Below are positions 1 through 6,050 of a stretch of 6,195 nt of DNA, in pieces. The stretch is from CBDULQ01 sp965368115 (GTDB lineage Bacteria; Pseudomonadota; Gammaproteobacteria; SZUA-229). The position numbers and the translations under genes were made by a program. The notes under the pieces are model-generated. The model was not told the origin of the DNA. It made no database searches and saw only the letters and a program-made list of their open reading frames with translations. The DNA is taken from the NCBI GenBank assembly GCA_965368115.1, contig CBDULQ010000213.1, positions 1 to 6,195 of the forward strand, given 5' to 3'. How positions within the stretch are numbered: position 1 is the first letter of the stretch; each line of letters opens with the position of its first letter.

Positions 1-1209
1 AATGACCCTTTCGCGCTGACCAGAATACAGCAGCACCATCCACAATCTGCACGCTTTACCCGCGGATCGGACATTGCACTGGCCGATGCACAGCTGGTGA
101 TTGCGCGGGAACTGGGACTGGCCAGCTGGGCAAAACTGAAAATGCATATTCAGGCATTGAACCGGGCCGAGGCGGATATACAGTCAGGTCAGACAGCCCC
201 CGATGCGGACATGGCGACACTTCATGTACGTTGCGGCAGCGATTTACAGGGCACCTTACCGGCGGCAGGATTCGAGGGTGATTTTCTGGAGTATTCGGAC
301 CCGGTCTGTCAGGGGCCGGTCAGTTGCCGGCAGGACGCGCTGGAGCAACGCGTGGCCTTTCTGGAAACCAGCTACGGTGGTTTCATGGACCTGTCGACCC
401 GGCAGCTGAGCAATCGACTGATCGAAGCCGAAAGCCGCCTGGCCGGGGCGGCACAACAATACTCGCGTATGGTTCTCTGGTTCGAACACGACAGCTACGA
501 TCAACTGATCCTGGCTCGCATACTGGCGATACTGGCCGAGCAGGAACGACCGGCGCAGGTCGAGCTGTTGTCGATTCATCACTTTCCCGGTAATGCGCGG
601 TTTATCGGACTGGGACAGTTACCGCCGGAAGCCATCAGAATGTTATGGCAACAGCGCCAGCCGGTTACGGCTCAACAATATTCTGCAGGGCTTCAGGTGT
701 GGGAGGCTCTGTGTGCGGATTCGCCGCTGGCGCTGGATCAGTTACGACAGTCGTCAGTTCTGCAGATGTTGCCGGATATGGGCGGGGCGCTGTTGCGTCA
801 TTTGCAGGAATTGCCGTCGAGCTTCAACGGCCTGGGGCTGACACAGCAACTGACACTGGAGATGCTGGCGGAGGAGGCCATAACCGCGGGTCGTGCATTT
901 CATGCGTTGATGACGCATCGGGACCCACGGCCCTGGCTGGGCGACGTGATGTACTGGCATATTCTTGAACAACTGGCCAATGCACAACGTCCGGCCATTG
1001 TTTACCGTGATGTCGACCCGGCACAACCCTGGCATAAACGCACCCTGGAGCTCACCGAAACGGGACGTCGCCTGCTCGCGGGCGATATCGACTGGTCCGA
1101 TTGCGATCCCGCGGCACGCTGGCTGGGCGGTGTCGAGTTAACGCCCAGTGCCGAATGGCGTTGGGATGCGCACCATGCATGCGTGCTGTCTCTGACCCGA
1201 ATGGAGTGA
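1..1209 (+). CDS. DUF1835/DUF3658 domain-containing protein, 5' end outside window
   Basis: The frame is open from the first base, so this is a 402-residue C-terminal fragment. The GTG at 97 is internal and is not the likely start, because family-like sequence (ALADAQLVIARELGLASW) straddles it. That segment resembles a short helical motif common at the N-termini of DUF1835 proteins. A DUF1835-like region follows at roughly residues 74-195 of the fragment, with the strand LHVRCGSDL, the acidic/aromatic stretch FLEYSDPVCQGPV and the hallmark MVLWFEHDSYDQL. A DUF3658-like region runs from about 200 to the end, with RFIGLGQLPPE, a winged-helix-like middle (LGDVMYWHILEQLA, then LELTETGRRLLAG) and the closing RWLGGVEL...WRWD. 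The biochemical role is unknown; I infer no reaction. It is probably cytosolic, as I see no signal peptide or TM segment. It converges on the cold-shock gene and shares its terminator. Confidence 0.85.
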   Translation, partial: NDPFALTRIQQHHPQSARFTRGSDIALADAQLVIARELGLASWAKLKMHIQALNRAEADIQSGQTAPDADMATLHVRCGSDLQGTLPAAGFEGDFLEYSDPVCQGPVSCRQDALEQRVAFLETSYGGFMDLSTRQLSNRLIEAESRLAGAAQQYSRMVLWFEHDSYDQLILARILAILAEQERPAQVELLSIHHFPGNARFIGLGQLPPEAIRMLWQQRQPVTAQQYSAGLQVWEALCADSPLALDQLRQSSVLQMLPDMGGALLRHLQELPSSFNGLGLTQQLTLEMLAEEAITAGRAFHALMTHRDPRPWLGDVMYWHILEQLANAQRPAIVYRDVDPAQPWHKRTLELTETGRRLLAGDIDWSDCDPAARWLGGVELTPSAEWRWDAHHACVLSLTRME

Positions 1210-1234
1210 TCCGGGATTTTCCCGTGGCAATAAA

Positions 1235-1263
1235 AAAGGGCGCCAAAAAGCGCCCTTTCTTTT
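1235..1263. terminator. Bidirectional Rho-independent terminator between convergent genes
   Basis: GGGCGC at 1238-1243 pairs with GCGCCC at 1250-1255 around a CAAAAA loop, and AAA 1235-1237 with TTT 1256-1258 extends the stem. A T-rich run (TTTCTTTT, 1256-1263) follows on the + strand. The A-run 1232-1237 supplies a U-tract for minus-strand transcripts. It lies 26 nt after the DUF1835 stop and 18 nt after the cold-shock stop, so it can end both. Confidence 0.9.
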
Positions 1264-1290
1264 ACCCGGTAAACGAGGGTTTACACGGGT
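1264..1290 (-). other. Second hairpin covering the cold-shock stop codon
   Basis: ACCCG (1264-1268) plus GTAAAC (1269-1274) pair with GTTTAC (1279-1284) and CGGGT (1286-1290). This gives 11 base pairs with one bulged A (1285) and a GAGG loop. The stem includes the cold-shock TAA stop (1281-1283). It has no U-tract of its own and sits just upstream of the terminator, so a 3'-end stabilising role is more likely than termination. That role is inferred. Confidence 0.6.
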
Positions 1291-1490
1291 GTGACATTCG
1301 CGGCCTGCAGGCCTTTCTGTCCGCGTTCGGTTTCATAGCTAACACTCTGACCTTCGTTCAGGGTTTTGTAGCCTTCGCCTACGATCGCTCTAAAATGAAC
1401 AAAAACGTCTTCGCCGCCGTTGTCCTGTGCAATAAAGCCGAAGCCTTTGTCGGGATTGAACCACTTAACGGTTCCAGTTAATTTAGACAT
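1281..1490 (-). CDS. CspA-family cold-shock protein
   Basis: This is a 69-residue single cold-shock domain, the usual size for the CspA family, which binds single-stranded nucleic acid and acts as an RNA chaperone in the cytosol. Both nucleic-acid-binding motifs are intact: RNP1 in KGFGFI (residues 15-20) and RNP2 in DVFVHF (28-33). They are preceded by the canonical opening MSKLTGTVKWFNPDKGFG. The residue after VHF is Arg rather than the more common Ser. The start at 1490 is chosen because AGGAGA lies 4 nt upstream (1495-1500) and family members begin here. An in-frame ATG at 1541 would add 17 unrelated residues and has been rejected. Which csp paralogue this is, and whether it is induced by cold, cannot be told from the protein. 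The long leader is compatible with post-transcriptional control. Confidence 0.97.
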   Translation of the reverse strand: MSKLTGTVKWFNPDKGFGFIAQDNGGEDVFVHFRAIVGEGYKTLNEGQSVSYETERGQKGLQAANVTPV

Positions 1491-1676
1491 GATGTCTCCT
1501 GAGTAATAAAAATATGTTGTGCAATCGCACGTGGCCAACATGGATGATCAGGTACTAAGGACAAACAAGAGGAAAGTGAAGTTCTTTCGGACAGCAGGTC
1601 TTGATAAACTAAGAAGTGATGTTACGAAGTGATTCAGGTTCAATTTGTTGCAAAAGCCAGTCTTTTCTGAAGGCCT
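1491..1676 (-). promoter_or_regulatory. Long 5' leader of the cold-shock gene
   Basis: If transcription begins a few bases after the predicted -10 element, the untranslated leader is about 185 nt, comparable to the long leaders of cold-inducible csp genes. It contains two local hairpins. One is at 1652-1666 (AAAAG/CTTTT) near the RNA 5' end. The other is at 1514-1541, just upstream of the ribosome binding site, with inner stem GTGC(AATC)GCAC and outer stem ATGTT/AACAT. It also holds two copies of GAAGTGAT (1613-1620, 1626-1633; ATCACTTC in the RNA). I see no classical cold box. Thermosensing is inference. Confidence 0.5.
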
Positions 1677-1682
1677 GGGCGG

Positions 1683-1691
1683 AGTATAACA
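1683..1691 (-). promoter_or_regulatory. Extended -10 promoter for the cold-shock gene
   Basis: The minus strand reads TGTTATACT, matching the extended -10 pattern TG-N-TATAAT at 5 of 6 hexamer bases. No good -35 is found 16-18 bp upstream (CGATAC at the 17-bp position), which fits an extended -10 promoter. The upstream DNA to about 1735 is A-rich on this strand and could act as an UP-like element. Confidence 0.55.
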
Positions 1692-1911
1692 GGTTTACTG
1701 GTTTTGTATCGTTTTATTTTCGATAGGGGTGTTTTTCAGGTGCCGGGCCGGTCATGGGGTGGCCAGCCAGTGCCCGAGTGCCTGCTCGACTCTATTCCAC
1801 CGGAAAAGACCCTGCTCACCGACTGCACTGCACCCCCCCCCTTACCCGGGAGCCGCCGGCTCTGCTTTCCCGTTTCGGTAACACCCCGGTTGATCATCGA
1901 CCCGCGCAGTT
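1692..1911. other. Non-coding gap between the cold-shock promoter and the MCP gene
   Basis: I see no convincing gene here. The stretch contains a run of nine C (1833-1841) and a compact inverted repeat GAGCC-GCC-GGCTC (1850-1862), 50 nt after the MCP stop. On the minus strand this repeat is followed by a G-run and not by a U-tract, so it is not a canonical terminator, although it may mark the end of the chemotaxis transcript. Confidence 0.4.
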
Positions 1912-3381
1912 TCACTGATTGTGGGTGTGCTTTTCTTCGACGATTTTTTCGATGGTCCTGATAACGTCAAGGCTGGCGGTTTCCGCTTCATTGTATGCGG
2001 CCAGTAAGTCACTGTAGATTGCCTTGTCGTTGATGCCATGCAGGGCCAGGAGATCGAGTGCGCGATGCACGCTTTCATGGGTACGCCGATGCGGGTCTTC
2101 CAGTTTGTCGAAGCTGGCGACATGACTGAAGGACTGGTGGCCGTCGCCCTCGTCGTACCACTTGCCCAGTCGGCACTGGTGGTGATCCAGCGACACGGAG
2201 TGTGCTTCTTCAGAATTGACGCCGGTTTCGATAATGCGATAGGCGTTCTGCTTGAATATCACGTGATCCAGTTTGGCCAGTGAAGCGAAGCTGATGTCGC
2301 GGACATGTTTCAGCTTGGCGACCGCTTCGGCAGAGGTATCGGCGAACTCGTTGAACTGGCTGCCGAAGGTCCGGGTTTTCGAATTGGAACTGTCGGCCAT
2401 GGCCTTCATATGTTCGGCATTGTTCAACATGGCTTTGGCCTGCTGAGCGAAATCGGCAATCGCCGGTGCAATTTCTTCAGTGGCCTGTTTGGTGTGATTG
2501 GCCAGGTTACGGACTTCATCGGCAACAACTGCGAAGCCTCGACCATGTTCCCCGGCGCGGGCGGCTTCGATCGCGGCATTCAGTGCCAGCAGGTTGGTCT
2601 GGTCGGCGATGCTGGTAATCAGCTCGATGGAGCCGGAGACGATACTGGTGCTTTCCGATAACTGTTGAATGGTCTGGTTCATCTCGTTGCTCATGCTGAC
2701 GATTTTGCCCAGCGAATCGATCACTTCCTCTATGGATTGATTACTGTCCTTGGCCTTGGTTGCCGTATTGCTGGCGATGACTTCGACTTCAGACAGCTTG
2801 CCGTTGATGTTGATCATGTCGTTCTGGTTCTGCTTCAGGTTGAGCAGCAGGTTCTGGGCATTGATCTGGCCCAGTTCGGCAATCAGACCGGATTTCCGGC
2901 CCAGGTCCTGATTGGCGATGATTTCACTCATTGAATTACGAATCTTGTCCATGGTGTTACGGAACTCGCCGTGTAACCCGCCGCTAATGGGCAGACGAAA
3001 GTGTTTTTCCTGAACGATGTACTCATTCGATGTGTTGACCTCACGGAAAAACGTTTCCAGTTGATCGAGTACATCGTTCAGGTCCCAGGCGATGCGGCCG
3101 ATAAAATGCTGGTTACAGATATGGGTGACCCGGGCGCCGAGATACCCCTGGGCGACATTCTGCATCACATCTTCCACATCATACATGGTGGTGTAAATGG
3201 AACGGGTATGACGGTAGATCAGTACCATTAAAGCGAGTACGGCAATCGATGTACCGGCCAGCAGAAACGATGCGGGACTTGTGGCCTGGGCCTGGAAAAC
3301 CAGATACAGGCTTACGGCAAGGCCGACTGCTACTAGCGCAATGGCGACTTTAACCTTGGAGATCAAGCACCAGTTCTTCAT
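1912..3381 (-). CDS. Methyl-accepting chemotaxis protein, two TM segments, C-terminal CZB domain (CetA-like)
   Basis: The 489-residue chain has TM1 at about 9-30 and TM2 at about 37-56, joined by only a few residues, so there is no periplasmic sensor domain. HAMP-like sequence follows (about 58-150). The MCP signalling region has its conserved hairpin at about 258-294 (QTNLLALNAAIEAARAGEHG, GRGFAVVADEVRNLA), which contacts CheA/CheW. The C-terminal part (about 365-489) is a chemoreceptor zinc-binding (CZB) domain: His373, the DHHQCRLGKWY motif (His400, Cys403), and a cluster HRRTHESVH with His435 the likely fourth ligand. Such domains bind zinc with three His and one Cys. No C-terminal CheR-tethering pentapeptide is present. 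Start 3381 (MKNWCLISK) puts a short charged tail before TM1; the ATG at 3423 would add 14 residues lying within the upstream PAS gene. The 32-nt overlap with the PAS gene suggests translational coupling. The family call is firm; the partnership is inferred. Confidence 0.93.
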   Translation of the reverse strand: MKNWCLISKVKVAIALVAVGLAVSLYLVFQAQATSPASFLLAGTSIAVLALMVLIYRHTRSIYTTMYDVEDVMQNVAQGYLGARVTHICNQHFIGRIAWDLNDVLDQLETFFREVNTSNEYIVQEKHFRLPISGGLHGEFRNTMDKIRNSMSEIIANQDLGRKSGLIAELGQINAQNLLLNLKQNQNDMININGKLSEVEVIASNTATKAKDSNQSIEEVIDSLGKIVSMSNEMNQTIQQLSESTSIVSGSIELITSIADQTNLLALNAAIEAARAGEHGRGFAVVADEVRNLANHTKQATEEIAPAIADFAQQAKAMLNNAEHMKAMADSSNSKTRTFGSQFNEFADTSAEAVAKLKHVRDISFASLAKLDHVIFKQNAYRIIETGVNSEEAHSVSLDHHQCRLGKWYDEGDGHQSFSHVASFDKLEDPHRRTHESVHRALDLLALHGINDKAIYSDLLAAYNEAETASLDVIRTIEKIVEEKHTHNQ

Positions 3382-3877
3382 AGGTGGTACCTTTCTGGGT
3401 GATAAAATCCAGTAGAAAATCAATCGAGGTCTCGCAGGCCTGTTTCGGGCCGGCGGCGTTTTCCAGATCCAGCATCTGGCGATACAGGTCGGTTACAATG
3501 TTGACCGCTTCGGGGTTGGGTTTACGACGCACCGACAGATAACCTTCAACCTGCCTGTCGGCATTGTAAGAGGGCGTTACATTGGCAAAAACCCAGTAAA
3601 AAGAACCGTCTTTAGCCATGTTCTTTACAAAGGCAAAGACTTCTTTTTCCAGTTTAAGCGTATCCCACAGCAACTTGAAGACACCGCGAGGCATATCCGG
3701 GTGACGAATGATGTTGTGCTGGGTGTTGAGAAGTTCTTCTTCGCTATAGCCGGAAAACTCGATGAAAATGCGGTTGCCGTAGGTGATGCGCCCGCTGATG
3801 TCGGTTTTGGAAACGATAAAATCGTTTTCCCGCATCAGTTTTTCGTTTGCTGTTGGCGTTATATTTTTACGTTTCAA
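3350..3877 (-). CDS. Free-standing Aer-type PAS protein (CetB-like, probable FAD redox sensor)
   Basis: The 175-residue soluble protein has one PAS domain (about residues 18-120) very close to the sensor domain of E. coli Aer. It carries ITYGNRIFIEFSGYSEEEL, then HNIIRHPDMPRGVFKLLW, matching the Aer HNMVRHPDMP segment whose Arg-His-x-Asp residues are needed for FAD binding (here Arg58, His59, Asp61), then KNMAKDGSFYWVFANVTP and GYLSVRRKP. A 55-residue helical tail follows (MLDLEN; KGTTYEELVLDL). No TM or signalling domain is present. The start is a TTG at 3877, with AGAGG 8 nt upstream. The first ATG (3835) lacks a ribosome binding site and would begin close to the PAS core, whereas the TTG gives the N-terminal lead-in usual in this family. 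It is immediately upstream of, and overlaps, the MCP gene, which implies that they form one receptor. FAD binding is inferred from homology. Confidence 0.92.
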   Translation of the reverse strand: MKRKNITPTANEKLMRENDFIVSKTDISGRITYGNRIFIEFSGYSEEELLNTQHNIIRHPDMPRGVFKLLWDTLKLEKEVFAFVKNMAKDGSFYWVFANVTPSYNADRQVEGYLSVRRKPNPEAVNIVTDLYRQMLDLENAAGPKQACETSIDFLLDFITQKGTTYEELVLDLQG

Positions 3878-3955
3878 GAAGGCGGCCTCTGCTGTAACTC
3901 AGGGTGAGTTGCACCACCAGATCCCTGCCGGGTGCCAGGTTCGTTGCTATTTCAA

Positions 3956-3984
3956 AGTATAGGAGAGCGATGCAGGTTTGCCAT
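3956..3984 (-). promoter_or_regulatory. Candidate sigma-70 promoter for the PAS-MCP unit
   Basis: On the minus strand, ATGGCA (3979-3984, 4 of 6 matches to TTGACA) and TATACT (3956-3961, 5 of 6 to TATAAT) are separated by 17 bp. Transcription would start about 70 nt before the TTG start of the PAS gene. I found no match to the flagellar sigma-28 consensus (TAAA...GCCGATAA) in this gap, which is noteworthy for chemotaxis genes. Confidence 0.45.
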
Positions 3985-4271
3985 TGGCGTGCCGACAGGA
4001 TTGCGCCGTTCGTCGAAAAATAACCCAGCGCGTTTCTCGGAAATTGAGTGGCCACAGGCTGCTAAATCAAACACCTGGAATAGCTTGTGATATTTAAGTT
4101 CAGGTACGCAAGCTTGCGATGTGTTGATCTATAGCAAGCCCGGGGATCTCGGCATATCAACGAGATCTGTTTCCGGCTTCAAAATACACGGGGTCGCACC
4201 TGTCGGTGTTGAATCAAGAACCGGCATCGGGCGAGCAGCGTGCGTGAACATCGTTGCAGGAATAGAGGTCT
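3985..4271. other. Intergenic region between pstB and the PAS gene, with two inverted repeats
   Basis: I see no supported gene here. It contains a perfect 12-bp palindrome CGCAAGCTTGCG (4107-4118) and a 7-bp inverted repeat GATCTCG...CGAGATC with a 9-nt spacer (4145-4151 / 4161-4167). Neither is followed by a T-run on either strand, so they look more like protein-binding sites or RNA hairpins than terminators. No obvious Rho-independent terminator follows pstB. Confidence 0.4.
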
Positions 4272-5156
4272 TTAGCCAAAACGCCCGGAAATATAATCCT
4301 CGGTTTCCCGAAGTTCCGGGTTGGTAAAAATCAGATTGGTATAGTCGTATTCTTTCAGTTGCCCCATGTACATGAAGGCGGTGTAGTCGGAGACTCGCGC
4401 CGCCTGTTGCATGTTGTGGGTAACCATCACAATGGTGAAATCATTTTTCAGTTCATCCACCAGTTGTTCGATTTTCGCTGTGGAAATCGGGTCCAGGGCG
4501 GAAGTGGGTTCGTCGAGCAGCAATACTTCGGGTCTGGCGGCAATGCAGCGGGCAATGCACAGGCGTTGTTGCTGACCGCCGGATAGCGCATTGCCCGATT
4601 GTTTGAGCTTGTCCCTGACCTCGTCCCAGAGTGCGGCACGGCGCAGGGCCCATTCGACGCGTTCGTTCAGTTCATAACGTCCGGGTTTTTCATACAGGCG
4701 CATACCGAAGGCCACGTTATCGTAGATCGACATGGGAAACGGCGTGGGTTTCTGGAACACCATACCGAGACGCGCGCGCAGCAGATTCACGTTGATGTTT
4801 CCGGCCAGAATATTATGTCCGTCAAGGATGACTTCACCGGATGCCCGGTGACCGGCATACAGGTCATACATGCGGTTGAAAACACGTAACAGTGTCGACT
4901 TGCCACAACCGGAGGGACCGATAAACGCGGTGACCTGGTTTTTAGCGATCTGCATGGATATGCCATCCAGCGCATGGTAGTTGCGGTAATGAAAATGCAG
5001 ATTGCGAATATCCAGTCGTGGATTATCCACCTGGCGAATCGCATTGATTTTGTCGTCCGCCGTTCTCGAAATGGTCGGTTGCGGATTCATGTCATCCGTT
5101 GTATGCCGATGTTCATCGTTTGCTGAAACACCGTCGAAAAAGGAAATTGATATCAT
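4272..5156 (-). CDS. pstB: Phosphate ABC transporter ATP-binding protein PstB
   Basis: This is the cytoplasmic ATPase that powers PstCA-mediated high-affinity phosphate uptake. The 294-residue frame carries every ABC motif intact: Walker A GPSGCGKST (80-88, Lys86), Q-loop within GMVFQKPTPFPMSIYDN (Gln135; the KPTPFPMSIYDN continuation is diagnostic of PstB), signature LSGGQQQR (191-198), Walker B VLLLDEP (211-217, catalytic Glu216), D-loop SALD and switch His247 in VTHN. The ABC core begins only at about residue 48, so the N-terminus is longer than in E. coli PstB (257 residues). The start at 5156 is chosen because GGAG lies 6 nt upstream. An internal ATG at residue 23 (5090) would give 272 residues, nearer the usual size, so the start is uncertain. 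It follows pstA by 24 nt. No phoU follows. Confidence 0.97.
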   Translation of the reverse strand: MISISFFDGVSANDEHRHTTDDMNPQPTISRTADDKINAIRQVDNPRLDIRNLHFHYRNYHALDGISMQIAKNQVTAFIGPSGCGKSTLLRVFNRMYDLYAGHRASGEVILDGHNILAGNINVNLLRARLGMVFQKPTPFPMSIYDNVAFGMRLYEKPGRYELNERVEWALRRAALWDEVRDKLKQSGNALSGGQQQRLCIARCIAARPEVLLLDEPTSALDPISTAKIEQLVDELKNDFTIVMVTHNMQQAARVSDYTAFMYMGQLKEYDYTNLIFTNPELRETEDYISGRFG

Positions 5157-5180
5157 GCTTCACTCCACATTAAAAACTCA

Positions 5181-6050
5181 TCAGTGTTCGCTATGGCGTC
5201 TTCTCAGTGCCAGGCGCGCAACGATATTCATGACCAGGACGCTCAGGGTAATAATGAGTGCGCCGGCCCAGGCCAGATGTTGCCAGTCATCATAAGGACT
5301 GAGTGCATACTGATAAATTACCACCGGCATATTCGCCATGGGTTTGTTCAGATCCGTCGACCAGAACTGGTTGTTCAACGCGGTAAACAATAGCGGTGCG
5401 GTTTCGCCCATGATGCGCGCCGTGGCCAGGATGATACCGGTGAGCATGCCACTCAATGCCGCGCGATAAACGACCATGGTGGTGACTTTCCAGCGTGGTG
5501 CACCGAGTGCTGCCGCCGCTTCGCGCATCTGTCGGGGTACCAGGTGCAGCATGTCTTCGGTTGTGCGCAATACCACCGGAATAGCCAGGATCGCCAGCGC
5601 GAATCCGCCGGCCAGTGCGGAGAAATGATGTACCGGTTTGACGATAACGGTGTAGATAAAAACGCCGATGACGATAGATGGTGCGGATAGCAGAATGTCG
5701 TTAATGAAACGGACCACACGAGCGAACAGATTGTTACTGCTGAACTCCGCCAGATAGGTCCCGGCCAGTATGCCGACCGGTGTACCCAGCAACACGGCGC
5801 AGCCGGTGATGATCAATGTGCCGATCATGGCGTTGAGTAAGCCCCCGGATTGTCCTGGTGGTGGCGTCATCTGAGTAAATACCGCCCAGTCGATGTACTG
5901 CGCTCCACGCATGGCCAGTACGGCAAGAATCCAGGCCAGCATCGATAGTCCGAACAGAGTGAACAACATTGAGATGCCCAGGTTCATTCGATTGACCAGC
6001 TTGCGGCGTCGATAGCGATTCATCATCGTGTGTGTGGGTTTCCTGTTCAC
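5181..6050 (-). CDS. pstA: Phosphate ABC transporter permease PstA
   Basis: This is one of two integral membrane subunits forming the phosphate channel with PstC. The 289-residue protein has a basic cytoplasmic N-terminus (RYRRRKLVNR) and about six TM segments near 24-46, 72-98, 115-137, 143-163, 200-222 and 259-280. The cytoplasmic EAA coupling loop that docks on PstB is clear (EAAAALGAPRWKVTTMVVYR, 177-196), and it is followed by the PstA-typical ARIMGETAPLLFTA (211-224). The start is a GTG at 6050 whose last two bases overlap the pstC TGA (GTGA), a common translational-coupling arrangement. An ATG at 6026, with AGGAAA about 10 nt upstream, would shorten it by eight residues and is a real alternative. 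Length and motifs are normal for the family. Confidence 0.96.
   Translation of the reverse strand: MNRKPTHTMMNRYRRRKLVNRMNLGISMLFTLFGLSMLAWILAVLAMRGAQYIDWAVFTQMTPPPGQSGGLLNAMIGTLIITGCAVLLGTPVGILAGTYLAEFSSNNLFARVVRFINDILLSAPSIVIGVFIYTVIVKPVHHFSALAGGFALAILAIPVVLRTTEDMLHLVPRQMREAAAALGAPRWKVTTMVVYRAALSGMLTGIILATARIMGETAPLLFTALNNQFWSTDLNKPMANMPVVIYQYALSPYDDWQHLAWAGALIITLSVLVMNIVARLALRRRHSEH

Noticed and set aside
1491..1541. Upstream in-frame ATG extending the cold-shock protein to 86 residues
   Set aside because: The extra residues do not resemble the family, and the ATG at 1490 has an AGGAGA ribosome binding site and the canonical MSKLTGTVKWF start.
1850..1862. GAGCC-GCC-GGCTC as terminator of the PAS-MCP transcript
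   Set aside because: The stem is only 5 bp with a 3-nt loop, and on the minus strand it is followed by a G-run instead of a U-tract.
1704..1961. 85-codon + strand open frame across the csp-MCP gap
   Set aside because: No recognisable domain, no clear ribosome binding site, proline/arginine-rich composition of random-frame type, and it runs into the 3' end of the MCP gene on the opposite strand.
2038..3231. Series of + strand open frames (2038-2283, 2305-2661, 2665-2934, 3001-3231)
   Set aside because: All are antisense shadows of the MCP gene, whose conserved signalling hairpin and CZB motifs fix the true frame.
3382..3423. Longer MCP start giving 503 residues
   Set aside because: The added 14 residues lie fully within PAS coding sequence and extend the tail before TM1 without family support. 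It remains possible but is less likely.
3350..3423. A frameshift that broke a single Aer gene into PAS and MCP parts
   Set aside because: The MCP has its own start, a short tail and an intact TM1, and the PAS protein has a complete helical tail. The arrangement matches known split receptors, so a real two-gene unit is the better reading.
3867..4055. 62-codon minus-strand open frame upstream of the PAS gene
   Set aside because: It overlaps the candidate promoter and the PAS start, has no family resemblance, and ends just inside the PAS gene in another frame.
4145..4167. GATCTCG/CGAGATC hairpin as pst operon terminator
   Set aside because: No U-tract follows on the minus strand (the next bases are C/G-rich), so a Rho-independent terminator is not supported.
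4121..4327. 68-codon + strand open frame in the pstB-PAS gap
   Set aside because: It spans an inverted repeat, overlaps the antisense 3' end of pstB, has no recognisable motif and no ribosome binding site.
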